Of a stretch of DNA of 64,000 nucleotides, positions 38,601 to 52,455 are shown in pieces. Every line of letters starts with the position of its first letter. The first letter of the stretch is position 1. This stretch comes from Osmia lignaria lignaria (taxonomy: Eukaryota; Arthropoda; Insecta; Hymenoptera; Megachilidae), in NCBI RefSeq assembly GCF_051020975.1, contig NC_135032.1:2046001-2110000 (forward strand), given 5' to 3'. A program made the translations under genes and the position numbers. The notes under the pieces are model-generated. The model was not told the DNA's origin. It saw only the letters and a program-made list of their open reading frames with translations, and made no database searches.

Positions 38601-39259
38601 TACAAAAAAGGTCTCTTAACATTTTGCCATAGCTCGCTTCGTTTCCGAGATATTTGCAGGTTTATCTCAAGGGAAGGGGCCTAACGCACATATTTCGAGA
38701 TATTTCTTCTTCTTGTTGTTCTTCTTCTGCACAGCTAATCTGGAAGTGGCATTTCCAGCTCGCAATAGTGCAGAGTTATCTCAAAGAAAGGAGCCACGGT
38801 GTTTCTGTATCTCTATTCTGTTGGTGCGGCTTCGGAACTTTTAAATATCTTGATATATCTCGAGAACTACGCATCTGATCAAAAAATATCATAGAACATA
38901 AAAAGTAGGAAACTTAATTCTCTACAAAAAAGGTCTCTTAACATTTTGCCATAGCTCGCTTCGTTTCCGAGATATTTGCAGATTTATCTCAAGGGAAGGG
39001 GCCTGACGGACATATTTCGAGATATTTCTTCTTCTTGTTGTTCTTCTTCTGCACAGCTAAGCTGGAAGTGGCATTTGCGGCTCGCACTAATGCAGAGTTA
39101 TCTCAAAGAAAGGGGCCACGGTGTTTCTGTATCTCTATTATGTTGGTGCGGCTTCGGAACTTTTAAATATCTTGATATATCTCGAGAACTACGCATCTGA
39201 TCAAAAAATCTCATAGAACATAAAAAGTAGGAAACTTAATTCTCTACAAAAAAGGTCTC
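35665..39259 (+). repeat. Six-monomer tandem duplication (H-A-B-C-D plus one)
   Basis: About 35665-37330 matches about 37594-39259 at an offset of 1929 bp (6 x 322 minus 3, one H unit). The order in both is H (cgattctg), A, B, C, D (aatctcatag). The unit opening each block is G-like; the second one (37340) has atatatcgag, shared with 30587. The A unit of the second copy has the private change ctgattaaaa at 38232-38241. Confidence 0.85.
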
Positions 39260-42164
39260 TTAACATTTTGCCATAGCTCGCTTCGTTTCCGAGATATTTG
39301 CAGATTTATCTCAAGGGAAGGGGCATGACGGACATTTTTCGAGATATTTCTTCTTCTTGTTGTTCTTCTTCTGCACAGCTAAGCTGGAAGTGGCATTTGC
39401 GGCTCGCACTAGTGCAGAGTTATCTCAAAGAAAGGGGCCACGGTGTTTCTGTATCTCTATTATGTTGGTGCGGCTTCGGAACTTTTAAATATCTCGATAT
39501 ATCTCGGAAACTACGCTTCTGATCAAAAAATATCATAGAACATAAATTGTAGGAAACATAATTCTCTACAAAAAAGGTCTCTTAGCATTTTGCCATAGCT
39601 CGCTTCGTTTCCGAGATATTTGCAGATATATCTCAAGGGAAGGGGCCTGACGGACATATTTCGAGATATTTCTTCTTCTTGTTGTACTTCTTCTGCACAG
39701 CTAAGCTGAAAGTGGCATTTACAGCTCGCACTAGTGCAGAGTTATCTCAAAGAAAGGGGCCACGGTGTTTCTGTATCTCTATTATGTTGGTGCGGCTTCG
39801 GAACTTTTAAATATCTTGATATATCTCGAGAACTACGAATCTGATCAAAAAATATCATAGAACATAAAAAGTAGGAAACTTAATTCTCTACAAAAAAGGT
39901 CTGTTAACATTTTGCCATAGCTCGCTTCGTTTCCGAGATATTTGCAGATTTATCTCAAGGGAAGGGGCCTGACGGACATATTTCGAGATATTTCTTCTTG
40001 TTGTTCTTCTTCTGCACAGCTAAGCTGGAAGTGGCATTTGCGGCTCGCACTAGTGCAGAGTTATCTCAAAGAAAGGGGCCACGGTGTTTCTGTATCTCTA
40101 TTATGTTGGTGCGGCTTCGGAACTTTTAAATATCTCGATATATCTCGAAAACTACGATTCTGATCAAAAAATATCATAGAACATAAATTGTAGGAAACAT
40201 AATTCTCTACAAAACAGGTCTCTTAGCATTTTGCCATAGCTCGCTTCGTTTCCGAGATATTTGCAGGTTTATCTCAAGGGAAGGGGCCTAACGGACATAT
40301 TTCGAGATATTTCTTCTTCTTGTTGTTCTTCTTCTGCACAGCTAAGCTGGAAGTGGCATTTGCGGCTCGCACTAGTGCAGAGTTATCTCAAAGAAAGGGG
40401 CCACGGTGTTTCTGTATCTCTATTATGTTGGTGCGGCTTCGGAACTTTTAAATATCTCGATATATCTCGAAAACTACGCTTCTGATCAAAAAATATCATA
40501 GAACATAAATTGTAGGAAACATAATTCTCTACAAAAAAGGTCTCTTAACATTTTGCCATAGCTCGCTTCGTTTCCGAGATATTTGCAGATATATCTCAAG
40601 GGAAGGGGCCTGACGGACATATTTCGAGATATTTCTTCTTCTTGTTGTTCTTCTTCTGCACAGCTAAGCTGGAAGTGGCATTTGCAGCTCGCAATAGTGC
40701 AGAGATATCTCAAAGAAAGGGGCCACGGTGTTTCTGTATCTCTATTATGTTGGTGCGGCTTCGGAACTTTTAAATATCTTGATATATCTCGAGAACTACG
40801 CGTCTGATCAAAAAATATCATAGAACATAAAAAGTAGGAAACATAATTCTCTACAAAAAAGGTCTCTTAAGATTTTGCCATAGCTCGCTTCGTTTCCGAG
40901 ATATTTGCAGGTTTATCTCAAGGGAAGGGGCCTAACGCACATATTTCGAGATATTTCTTCTTCTTGTTGTTCTTCTTCTGCACAGCTAATCTGGAAGTGG
41001 CATTTCCAGCTCGCAATAGTGCAGAGTTATCTCAAAGAAAGGAGCCACGGTGTTTCTGTATCTCTATTCTGTTGGTGCGGCTTCGGAACTTTTAAATATC
41101 TTGATATATCTCGAGAACTACGCATCTGATCAAAAAATATCATAGAACATAAAAAGTAGGAAACTTAATTCTCTACAAAAAAGGTCTCTTAACATTTTGC
41201 CATAGCTCGCTTCGTTTCCGAGATATTTGCAGATTTATCTCAAGGGAAGGGGCCTGACGGACATATTTCGAGATATTTCTTCTTCTTGTTGTTCTTCTTC
41301 TGCACAGCTAAGCTGGAAGTGGCATTTGCGGCTCGCACTAATGCAGAGTTATCTCAAAGAAAGGGGCCACGGTGTTTCTGTATCTCTATTATGTTGGTGC
41401 GGCTTCGGAACTTTTAAATATCTTGATATATCTCGAGAACTACGCATCTGATCAAAAAATCTCATAGAACATAAAAAGTAGGAAACTTAATTCTCTACAA
41501 AAAAGGTCTCTTAACATTTTGCCATAGCTCGCTTCGTTTCCGAGATATTTGCAGATTTATCTCAAGGGAAGGGGCATGACGGACATTTTTCGAGATATTT
41601 CTTCTTCTTGTTGTTCTTCTTCTGCACAGCTAAGCTGGAAGTGGCATTTGCGGCTCGCACTAGTGCAGAGTTATCTCAAAGAAAGGGGCCACGGTGTTTC
41701 TGTATCTCTATTATGTTGGTGCGGCTTCGGAACTTTTAAATATCTCGATATATCTCGGAAACTACGCTTCTGATCAAAAAATATCATAGAACATAAATTG
41801 TAGGAAACATAATTCTCTACAAAAAAGGTCTCTTAGCATTTTGCCATAGCTCGCTTCGTTTCCGAGATATTTGCAGATATATCTCAAGGGAAGGGGCCTG
41901 ACGGACATATTTCGAGATATTTCTTCTTCTTGTTGTACTTCTTCTGCACAGCTAAGCTGAAAGTGGCATTTACAGCTCGCAATAGTGCAAAGTTATCTCA
42001 AAGAAAGGGGCGACGGTGTTTCTGTATCTCTATTATGTTGGTGCGGCTTCGGAACTTTTAAATATCTTGATATATCTCGAGAACTACGCATCTGATCAAA
42101 AAATATCATAGAACCTAAAAAGTAGGAAACTTAATTCTCTACAAAAAAGGTCTGTTAACATTTT
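37662..42164 (+). repeat. Seven-monomer higher-order repeat, two tandem copies (2251 bp)
   Basis: Units H-A-B-C-D-E-F at 37662-39912 are repeated as H-A-B-C-D-E-F at 39913-42163, an offset of 2251 bp (7 x 322 minus 3). In the first copy the seventh unit (39591) is an F/G chimera. In the second copy (41842) it is a complete F followed by a complete G. This block is nested inside the 20-monomer repeat. Confidence 0.88.
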
Positions 42165-44736
42165 GCCATAGCTCGCTTCGTTTCCGAGATATTTGCAGAT
42201 TTATCTCAAGGGAAGGGGCCTGACGGACATATTTCGAGATATTTCTTCTTCTTGTTGTTCTTCTTCTGCACAGCTAAGCTGGAAGTGGCATTTGCGGCTC
42301 GCACTAGTGCAGAGTTATCTCAAAGAAAGGGGCCACGGTGTTTCTGTATCTCTATTATGTTGGTGCGGCTTCGGAACTTTTAAATATCTTGATATATCTC
42401 GAGAACTACGAATCTGATCAAAAAATATCATAGAACATAAAAAGTAGGAAACTTAATTCTCTACAAAAAAGGTCTGTTAACATTTTGCCATAGCTCGCTT
42501 CGTTTCCGAGATATTTGCAGATTTATCTCAAGGGAAGGGGCCTGACGGACATATTTCGAGATATTTCTTCTTGTTGTTCTTCTTCTGCACAGCTAAGCTG
42601 GAAGTGGCATTTGCGGCTCGCACTAGTGCAGAGTTATCTCAAAGAAAGGGGCCACGGTGTTTCTGTATCTCTATTATGTTGGTGCGGCTTCGGAACTTTT
42701 AAATATCTCGATATATCTCGGAAACTACGCTTCTGATCAAAAAATATCATAGAACATAAATTGTAGGAAACATAATTCTCTACAAAAAAGCTCTCTTAGC
42801 ATTTTGCCATAGCTCGCTTCGTTTCCGAGATATTTGCAGGTTTATCTCAAGGGAAGGGGCATGACGGACATTTTTCGAGATATTTCTTCTTCTTGTTCTT
42901 CTTCTTCTGCACAGCTAAGCTGGAAGTGGCATTTGCGGCTCGCACTAGTGCAGAGTTATCTCAAAGAAAGGGGCCACGGTGTTTCTGTATCTCTATTATG
43001 TTGGTGCGGCTTCGGAACTTTTAAATATCTCGATATATCTCGGAAACTACGCTTCTGATCAAAAAATATCATAGAACATAAATTGTAGGAAACATAATTC
43101 TCTACAAAAAAGCTCTCTTAGCATTTTGCCATAGCTCGCTTCGTTTCCGAGATATTTGCAGATTTATCTGAAGGGAAAGGGCCTGACGGACATATTTCGA
43201 GATATTTCTTCTTCTTGTTGTTCTTCTTCTGCACAGCTAAGCTGGAAGTGGCATTTGCAGCTCGTAATAGTGCAGAGTTATCTCAAAGAAAGGGGCCACG
43301 GTGTTTCTGTATCTCTATTATGTTGGTGCGGCTTCGGAACTTTTAAATATCTTGATATATCTCGAGAACTACGCTTCTGATCAAAAAATATCATAGAACA
43401 TAAATTGTAGGAAACTTAATTCTCTATAAAAAAGGTCTCTTAACATTTTGCCATAGCTCGCTTCGTTTCCGAGATATTTGCAGGTTTATCTCAAGGGAAG
43501 GGGCCTAACGGACATATTTCGAGATATTTCTTCTTCTTGTTGTTCTTCTTCTGCACAGCTATACTGGAAGTGGCATTTCCAGCTCGCAATAGTGCAGAGT
43601 TATCTCAAAGAAAGGAGCCACGGTGTTTCTGTATCTCTATTCTGTTGGTGCGGCTTCGGAACTTCTAAATATCTTGATATATCTCGAGAACTACGCATCT
43701 GATCAAAAAATATCATAGAACATAAAAAGTAGGAAACTTAATTCTCTACAAAAAAGGTCTCTTAACATTTTGCCATAGCTCGCTTCGTTTCCGAGATATT
43801 TGCAGATTTATCTCAAGGGAAGGGGCCTGACGGACATATTTCGAGATATTTCTTCTTCTTGTTGTTCTTCTTCTGCACAGCTAAGCTGGAAGTGGCATTT
43901 GCGGCTCGCACTAATGCAGAGTTATCTCAAAGAAAGGGGCCACGGTGTTTCGGTATCTCTATTATGTTGGTGCGGCTTCGGAACTTTTAAATATCTCGAT
44001 ATATCTCGAAAACTACGCTTGTGATCAAAAAATATCATAGAACGTAAATTGTAGGAAACATAATTCTCTACAAAAAAGGTCTCTTAACATTTTGCCATAG
44101 CTCGCTTCGTTTCCGAGATATTTGCAGATATATCTCAAGGGAAGGGGCCTGACGGACATATTTCGAGATATTTCTTCTTCTTGTTGTACTTCTTCTGCAC
44201 AGCTAAGCTGAAAGTGGCATTTACAGCTCGCAATAGTGCAAAGTTATCTCAAAGAAAGGGGCGACGGTGTTTCTGTATCTCTATTATGTTGGTGCGGCTT
44301 CGGAACTTTTAAATATCTTGATATATCTCGAGAACTACGCATCTGATCAAAAAATATCATAGAACCTAAAAAGTAGGAAACTTAATTCTCTACAAAAAAG
44401 GTCTCTTAACATTTTGCCATAGCTCGCTTCGTTTCCGAGATATTTGCAGATTTATCTCAAGGGAAGGGGCCTGACGGACATATTTCGAGATATTTCTTCT
44501 TCTTGTTGTTCTTCTTCTGCACAGCTAAGCTGGAAGTGGCATTTGCGGCTCGCACTAGTGCAGAGTTATCTCAAAGAAAGGGGCCACGGTGTTTCTGTAT
44601 CTCTATTATGTTGGTGCGGCTTCGGAACTTTTAAATATCTTGATATATCTCGAGAACTACGAATCTGATCAAAAAATATCATAGAACATAAAAAGTAGGA
44701 AACTTAATTCTCTACAAAAAAGGTCTGTTAACATTT
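38303..44736 (+). repeat. Twenty-monomer higher-order repeat, copy 1 (6434 bp)
   Basis: Order: B C D E F* H A B C D E F G H I J K L F G, where F* is the F/G chimera at 39591. The same 20 units in the same order follow at 44737. The length is 20 x 322 minus 6, matching two TTC-deleted units per copy. Identity starts at 38341 (tata against ttta just upstream). Comparing the two copies by eye I find no differences, including at rare markers such as cttaagatttt (40868 and 47302), aaagctctc and ctatactgg. Very low divergence means a recent duplication or an assembly duplication. Confidence 0.92.
39591..39912 (+). repeat. Chimeric F/G monomer marking a one-unit deletion crossover
   Basis: The first half is F type (ttgtacttc, ctgaaagtgg, ttacagctcg) and the second half is G type (cactagtgcagag, ggggccacgg, cgaatctg, ctgttaac). 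At 32516 and 32838 full F and G units stand side by side, followed by H. Here the chimera is followed directly by H. The crossover lies in the shared gctcgca at about 39724-39730. The chimera was carried into the second 20-monomer copy at 46025. Confidence 0.88.
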
Positions 44737-47700
44737 TGCCATAGCTCGCTTCGTTTCCGAGATATTTGCAGATTTATCTCAAGGGAAGGGGCCTGACGGA
44801 CATATTTCGAGATATTTCTTCTTCTTGTTGTTCTTCTTCTGCACAGCTAAGCTGGAAGTGGCATTTGCAGCTCGCAATAGTGCAGAGATATCTCAAAGAA
44901 AGGGGCCACGGTGTTTCTGTATCTCTATTATGTTGGTGCGGCTTCGGAACTTTTAAATATCTTGATATATCTCGAGAACTACGCGTCTGATCAAAAAATA
45001 TCATAGAACATAAAAAGTAGGAAACATAATTCTCTACAAAAAAGGTCTCTTAACATTTTGCCATAGCTCGCTTCGTTTCCGAGATATTTGCAGGTTTATC
45101 TCAAGGGAAGGGGCCTAACGCACATATTTCGAGATATTTCTTCTTCTTGTTGTTCTTCTTCTGCACAGCTAATCTGGAAGTGGCATTTCCAGCTCGCAAT
45201 AGTGCAGAGTTATCTCAAAGAAAGGAGCCACGGTGTTTCTGTATCTCTATTCTGTTGGTGCGGCTTCGGAACTTTTAAATATCTTGATATATCTCGAGAA
45301 CTACGCATCTGATCAAAAAATATCATAGAACATAAAAAGTAGGAAACTTAATTCTCTACAAAAAAGGTCTCTTAACATTTTGCCATAGCTCGCTTCGTTT
45401 CCGAGATATTTGCAGATTTATCTCAAGGGAAGGGGCCTGACGGACATATTTCGAGATATTTCTTCTTCTTGTTGTTCTTCTTCTGCACAGCTAAGCTGGA
45501 AGTGGCATTTGCGGCTCGCACTAATGCAGAGTTATCTCAAAGAAAGGGGCCACGGTGTTTCTGTATCTCTATTATGTTGGTGCGGCTTCGGAACTTTTAA
45601 ATATCTTGATATATCTCGAGAACTACGCATCTGATCAAAAAATCTCATAGAACATAAAAAGTAGGAAACTTAATTCTCTACAAAAAAGGTCTCTTAACAT
45701 TTTGCCATAGCTCGCTTCGTTTCCGAGATATTTGCAGATTTATCTCAAGGGAAGGGGCATGACGGACATTTTTCGAGATATTTCTTCTTCTTGTTGTTCT
45801 TCTTCTGCACAGCTAAGCTGGAAGTGGCATTTGCGGCTCGCACTAGTGCAGAGTTATCTCAAAGAAAGGGGCCACGGTGTTTCTGTATCTCTATTATGTT
45901 GGTGCGGCTTCGGAACTTTTAAATATCTCGATATATCTCGGAAACTACGCTTCTGATCAAAAAATATCATAGAACATAAATTGTAGGAAACATAATTCTC
46001 TACAAAAAAGGTCTCTTAGCATTTTGCCATAGCTCGCTTCGTTTCCGAGATATTTGCAGATATATCTCAAGGGAAGGGGCCTGACGGACATATTTCGAGA
46101 TATTTCTTCTTCTTGTTGTACTTCTTCTGCACAGCTAAGCTGAAAGTGGCATTTACAGCTCGCACTAGTGCAGAGTTATCTCAAAGAAAGGGGCCACGGT
46201 GTTTCTGTATCTCTATTATGTTGGTGCGGCTTCGGAACTTTTAAATATCTTGATATATCTCGAGAACTACGAATCTGATCAAAAAATATCATAGAACATA
46301 AAAAGTAGGAAACTTAATTCTCTACAAAAAAGGTCTGTTAACATTTTGCCATAGCTCGCTTCGTTTCCGAGATATTTGCAGATTTATCTCAAGGGAAGGG
46401 GCCTGACGGACATATTTCGAGATATTTCTTCTTGTTGTTCTTCTTCTGCACAGCTAAGCTGGAAGTGGCATTTGCGGCTCGCACTAGTGCAGAGTTATCT
46501 CAAAGAAAGGGGCCACGGTGTTTCTGTATCTCTATTATGTTGGTGCGGCTTCGGAACTTTTAAATATCTCGATATATCTCGAAAACTACGATTCTGATCA
46601 AAAAATATCATAGAACATAAATTGTAGGAAACATAATTCTCTACAAAACAGGTCTCTTAGCATTTTGCCATAGCTCGCTTCGTTTCCGAGATATTTGCAG
46701 GTTTATCTCAAGGGAAGGGGCCTAACGGACATATTTCGAGATATTTCTTCTTCTTGTTGTTCTTCTTCTGCACAGCTAAGCTGGAAGTGGCATTTGCGGC
46801 TCGCACTAGTGCAGAGTTATCTCAAAGAAAGGGGCCACGGTGTTTCTGTATCTCTATTATGTTGGTGCGGCTTCGGAACTTTTAAATATCTCGATATATC
46901 TCGAAAACTACGCTTCTGATCAAAAAATATCATAGAACATAAATTGTAGGAAACATAATTCTCTACAAAAAAGGTCTCTTAACATTTTGCCATAGCTCGC
47001 TTCGTTTCCGAGATATTTGCAGATATATCTCAAGGGAAGGGGCCTGACGGACATATTTCGAGATATTTCTTCTTCTTGTTGTTCTTCTTCTGCACAGCTA
47101 AGCTGGAAGTGGCATTTGCAGCTCGCAATAGTGCAGAGATATCTCAAAGAAAGGGGCCACGGTGTTTCTGTATCTCTATTATGTTGGTGCGGCTTCGGAA
47201 CTTTTAAATATCTTGATATATCTCGAGAACTACGCGTCTGATCAAAAAATATCATAGAACATAAAAAGTAGGAAACATAATTCTCTACAAAAAAGGTCTC
47301 TTAAGATTTTGCCATAGCTCGCTTCGTTTCCGAGATATTTGCAGGTTTATCTCAAGGGAAGGGGCCTAACGCACATATTTCGAGATATTTCTTCTTCTTG
47401 TTGTTCTTCTTCTGCACAGCTAATCTGGAAGTGGCATTTCCAGCTCGCAATAGTGCAGAGTTATCTCAAAGAAAGGAGCCACGGTGTTTCTGTATCTCTA
47501 TTCTGTTGGTGCGGCTTCGGAACTTTTAAATATCTTGATATATCTCGAGAACTACGCATCTGATCAAAAAATATCATAGAACATAAAAAGTAGGAAACTT
47601 AATTCTCTACAAAAAAGGTCTCTTAACATTTTGCCATAGCTCGCTTCGTTTCCGAGATATTTGCAGATTTATCTCAAGGGAAGGGGCCTGACGGACATAT

Positions 47701-50700
47701 TTCGAGATATTTCTTCTTCTTGTTGTTCTTCTTCTGCACAGCTAAGCTGGAAGTGGCATTTGCGGCTCGCACTAATGCAGAGTTATCTCAAAGAAAGGGG
47801 CCACGGTGTTTCTGTATCTCTATTATGTTGGTGCGGCTTCGGAACTTTTAAATATCTTGATATATCTCGAGAACTACGCATCTGATCAAAAAATCTCATA
47901 GAACATAAAAAGTAGGAAACTTAATTCTCTACAAAAAAGGTCTCTTAACATTTTGCCATAGCTCGCTTCGTTTCCGAGATATTTGCAGATTTATCTCAAG
48001 GGAAGGGGCATGACGGACATTTTTCGAGATATTTCTTCTTCTTGTTGTTCTTCTTCTGCACAGCTAAGCTGGAAGTGGCATTTGCGGCTCGCACTAGTGC
48101 AGAGTTATCTCAAAGAAAGGGGCCACGGTGTTTCTGTATCTCTATTATGTTGGTGCGGCTTCGGAACTTTTAAATATCTCGATATATCTCGGAAACTACG
48201 CTTCTGATCAAAAAATATCATAGAACATAAATTGTAGGAAACATAATTCTCTACAAAAAAGGTCTCTTAGCATTTTGCCATAGCTCGCTTCGTTTCCGAG
48301 ATATTTGCAGATATATCTCAAGGGAAGGGGCCTGACGGACATATTTCGAGATATTTCTTCTTCTTGTTGTACTTCTTCTGCACAGCTAAGCTGAAAGTGG
48401 CATTTACAGCTCGCAATAGTGCAAAGTTATCTCAAAGAAAGGGGCGACGGTGTTTCTGTATCTCTATTATGTTGGTGCGGCTTCGGAACTTTTAAATATC
48501 TTGATATATCTCGAGAACTACGCATCTGATCAAAAAATATCATAGAACCTAAAAAGTAGGAAACTTAATTCTCTACAAAAAAGGTCTGTTAACATTTTGC
48601 CATAGCTCGCTTCGTTTCCGAGATATTTGCAGATTTATCTCAAGGGAAGGGGCCTGACGGACATATTTCGAGATATTTCTTCTTCTTGTTGTTCTTCTTC
48701 TGCACAGCTAAGCTGGAAGTGGCATTTGCGGCTCGCACTAGTGCAGAGTTATCTCAAAGAAAGGGGCCACGGTGTTTCTGTATCTCTATTATGTTGGTGC
48801 GGCTTCGGAACTTTTAAATATCTTGATATATCTCGAGAACTACGAATCTGATCAAAAAATATCATAGAACATAAAAAGTAGGAAACTTAATTCTCTACAA
48901 AAAAGGTCTGTTAACATTTTGCCATAGCTCGCTTCGTTTCCGAGATATTTGCAGATTTATCTCAAGGGAAGGGGCCTGACGGACATATTTCGAGATATTT
49001 CTTCTTGTTGTTCTTCTTCTGCACAGCTAAGCTGGAAGTGGCATTTGCGGCTCGCACTAGTGCAGAGTTATCTCAAAGAAAGGGGCCACGGTGTTTCTGT
49101 ATCTCTATTATGTTGGTGCGGCTTCGGAACTTTTAAATATCTCGATATATCTCGGAAACTACGCTTCTGATCAAAAAATATCATAGAACATAAATTGTAG
49201 GAAACATAATTCTCTACAAAAAAGCTCTCTTAGCATTTTGCCATAGCTCGCTTCGTTTCCGAGATATTTGCAGGTTTATCTCAAGGGAAGGGGCATGACG
49301 GACATTTTTCGAGATATTTCTTCTTCTTGTTCTTCTTCTTCTGCACAGCTAAGCTGGAAGTGGCATTTGCGGCTCGCACTAGTGCAGAGTTATCTCAAAG
49401 AAAGGGGCCACGGTGTTTCTGTATCTCTATTATGTTGGTGCGGCTTCGGAACTTTTAAATATCTCGATATATCTCGGAAACTACGCTTCTGATCAAAAAA
49501 TATCATAGAACATAAATTGTAGGAAACATAATTCTCTACAAAAAAGCTCTCTTAGCATTTTGCCATAGCTCGCTTCGTTTCCGAGATATTTGCAGATTTA
49601 TCTGAAGGGAAAGGGCCTGACGGACATATTTCGAGATATTTCTTCTTCTTGTTGTTCTTCTTCTGCACAGCTAAGCTGGAAGTGGCATTTGCAGCTCGTA
49701 ATAGTGCAGAGTTATCTCAAAGAAAGGGGCCACGGTGTTTCTGTATCTCTATTATGTTGGTGCGGCTTCGGAACTTTTAAATATCTTGATATATCTCGAG
49801 AACTACGCTTCTGATCAAAAAATATCATAGAACATAAATTGTAGGAAACTTAATTCTCTATAAAAAAGGTCTCTTAACATTTTGCCATAGCTCGCTTCGT
49901 TTCCGAGATATTTGCAGGTTTATCTCAAGGGAAGGGGCCTAACGGACATATTTCGAGATATTTCTTCTTCTTGTTGTTCTTCTTCTGCACAGCTATACTG
50001 GAAGTGGCATTTCCAGCTCGCAATAGTGCAGAGTTATCTCAAAGAAAGGAGCCACGGTGTTTCTGTATCTCTATTCTGTTGGTGCGGCTTCGGAACTTCT
50101 AAATATCTTGATATATCTCGAGAACTACGCATCTGATCAAAAAATATCATAGAACATAAAAAGTAGGAAACTTAATTCTCTACAAAAAAGGTCTCTTAAC
50201 ATTTTGCCATAGCTCGCTTCGTTTCCGAGATATTTGCAGATTTATCTCAAGGGAAGGGGCCTGACGGACATATTTCGAGATATTTCTTCTTCTTGTTGTT
50301 CTTCTTCTGCACAGCTAAGCTGGAAGTGGCATTTGCGGCTCGCACTAATGCAGAGTTATCTCAAAGAAAGGGGCCACGGTGTTTCGGTATCTCTATTATG
50401 TTGGTGCGGCTTCGGAACTTTTAAATATCTCGATATATCTCGAAAACTACGCTTGTGATCAAAAAATATCATAGAACGTAAATTGTAGGAAACATAATTC
50501 TCTACAAAAAAGGTCTCTTAACATTTTGCCATAGCTCGCTTCGTTTCCGAGATATTTGCAGATATATCTCAAGGGAAGGGGCCTGACGGACATATTTCGA
50601 GATATTTCTTCTTCTTGTTGTACTTCTTCTGCACAGCTAAGCTGAAAGTGGCATTTACAGCTCGCAATAGTGCAAAGTTATCTCAAAGAAAGGGGCGACG

Positions 50701-51170
50701 GTGTTTCTGTATCTCTATTATGTTGGTGCGGCTTCGGAACTTTTAAATATCTTGATATATCTCGAGAACTACGCATCTGATCAAAAAATATCATAGAACC
50801 TAAAAAGTAGGAAACTTAATTCTCTACAAAAAAGGTCTCTTAACATTTTGCCATAGCTCGCTTCGTTTCCGAGATATTTGCAGATTTATCTCAAGGGAAG
50901 GGGCCTGACGGACATATTTCGAGATATTTCTTCTTCTTGTTGTTCTTCTTCTGCACAGCTAAGCTGGAAGTGGCATTTGCGGCTCGCACTAGTGCAGAGT
51001 TATCTCAAAGAAAGGGGCCACGGTGTTTCTGTATCTCTATTATGTTGGTGCGGCTTCGGAACTTTTAAATATCTTGATATATCTCGAGAACTACGAATCT
51101 GATCAAAAAATATCATAGAACATAAAAAGTAGGAAACTTAATTCTCTACAAAAAAGGTCTGTTAACATTT
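44737..51170 (+). repeat. Twenty-monomer higher-order repeat, copy 2 (6434 bp)
   Basis: This is the tandem second copy of 38303-44736. Identity continues for about 120 bp past 51170 because the next unit starts like the first unit of a further copy. It then breaks at gcatagct (51288) and gcggctcgca, so there is no third copy. The first unit of copy 2 (44737) has tttatctc rather than tatatctc at the join, as expected for a crossover junction. Confidence 0.92.
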
Positions 51171-51492
51171 TGCCATAGCTCGCTTCGTTTCCGAGATATT
51201 TGCAGATTTATCTCAAGGGAAGGGGCCTGACGGACATATTTCGAGATATTTCTTCTTCTTGTTGTTCTTCTTCTGCATAGCTAAGCTGGAAGTGGCATTT
51301 GCGGCTCGCACTAGTGCAGAGTTATCTCAAAGAAAGGGGCCACGGTGTTTCTGTATCTCTATTATGTTGGTGCGGCTTCGGAACTTTTAAATATCTTGAT
51401 ATATCTCGAGAACTACGAATCTGATCAAAAAATATCATAGAACATAAAAAGTAGGAAACTTAATTCTCTACAAAAAAGGTCTGTTAACATTT
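51171..51492 (+). repeat. G-type monomer with private TAG (gcatagct)
   Basis: This unit just after the 20-monomer tandem pair has gcatagctaag where others have gcacagctaag, at about 51288. The change creates TAG in the shared open frame. It has no copy elsewhere in the window, so it post-dates the local amplification. Confidence 0.85.
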
Positions 51493-52133
51493 TGCCATAG
51501 CTCGCTTCGTTTCCGAGATATTTGCAGATTTATCTCAAGGGAAGGGGCCTGACGGACATATTTCGAGATATTTCTTCTTGTTGTTCTTCTTCTGCACAGC
51601 TAAGCTGGAAGTGGCATTTGCGGGTCGCACTAGTGCAGAGTTATCTCAAAGAAAGGGGCCACGGTGTTTCTGTATCTCTATTATGTTGGTGCGGCTTCGG
51701 AACTTTTAAATATCTCGATATATCTCGAAAACTACGCTTCTGATCAAAAAATATCATAGAACATAAATTGTAGGAAACATAATTCTCTACAAAACAGGTC
51801 TCTTAGCATTTTGCCATAGCTCGCTTCGTTTCCGAGATATTTGCAGGTTTATCTCAAGGGAAGGGGCCTAACGGACATATTTCGAGATATTTCTTCTTCT
51901 TGTTGTTCTTCTTCTGCACAGCTAAGCTGGAAGTGGCATTTGCGGCTCGCACTAGTGCAGAGTTATCTCAAAGAAAGGGGCCACGGTGTTTCTGTATCTC
52001 TATTATGTTGGTGCGGCTTCGGAACTTTTAAATATCTCGATATATCTCGAAAACTACGCTTCTGATCAAAAAATATCATAGAACATAAATTGTAGGAAAC
52101 ATAATTCTCTACAAAAAAGGTCTCTTAAGATTT

Positions 52134-52455
52134 TGCCATAGCTCGCTTCGTTTCCGAGATATTTGCAGATATATCTCAAGGGAAGGGGCCTGACGGACAT
52201 ATTTCGAGATATTTCTTCTTCTTGTTGTTCTTCTTCTGCACAGCTAAGCTGGAAGTGGCATTTGCAGCTCGCAATAGTGCAGAGATATCTCAAAGAAAGG
52301 GGCCACGGTGTTTCTGTATCTCTATTATGTTGGTGCGGCTTCGGAACTTTTAAATATCTTGATATATCTCGAGAACTACGCGTCTGATCAAAAAATATCA
52401 TAGAACCTAAAAAGTAGGAAACTTAATTCTCTACAAAAAAGGTCTCTTAACATTT
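52134..52455 (+). repeat. Chimeric B/F monomer
   Basis: This unit is B type through gatatctc and gcgtctgatc, then has the F-type tail gaacctaaaaagtagg and aaacttaatt instead of the B tail gaacataaaaagtagg and aaacataatt. A G unit follows, as after a normal F. The crossover falls within about 52380-52406. Confidence 0.78.
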
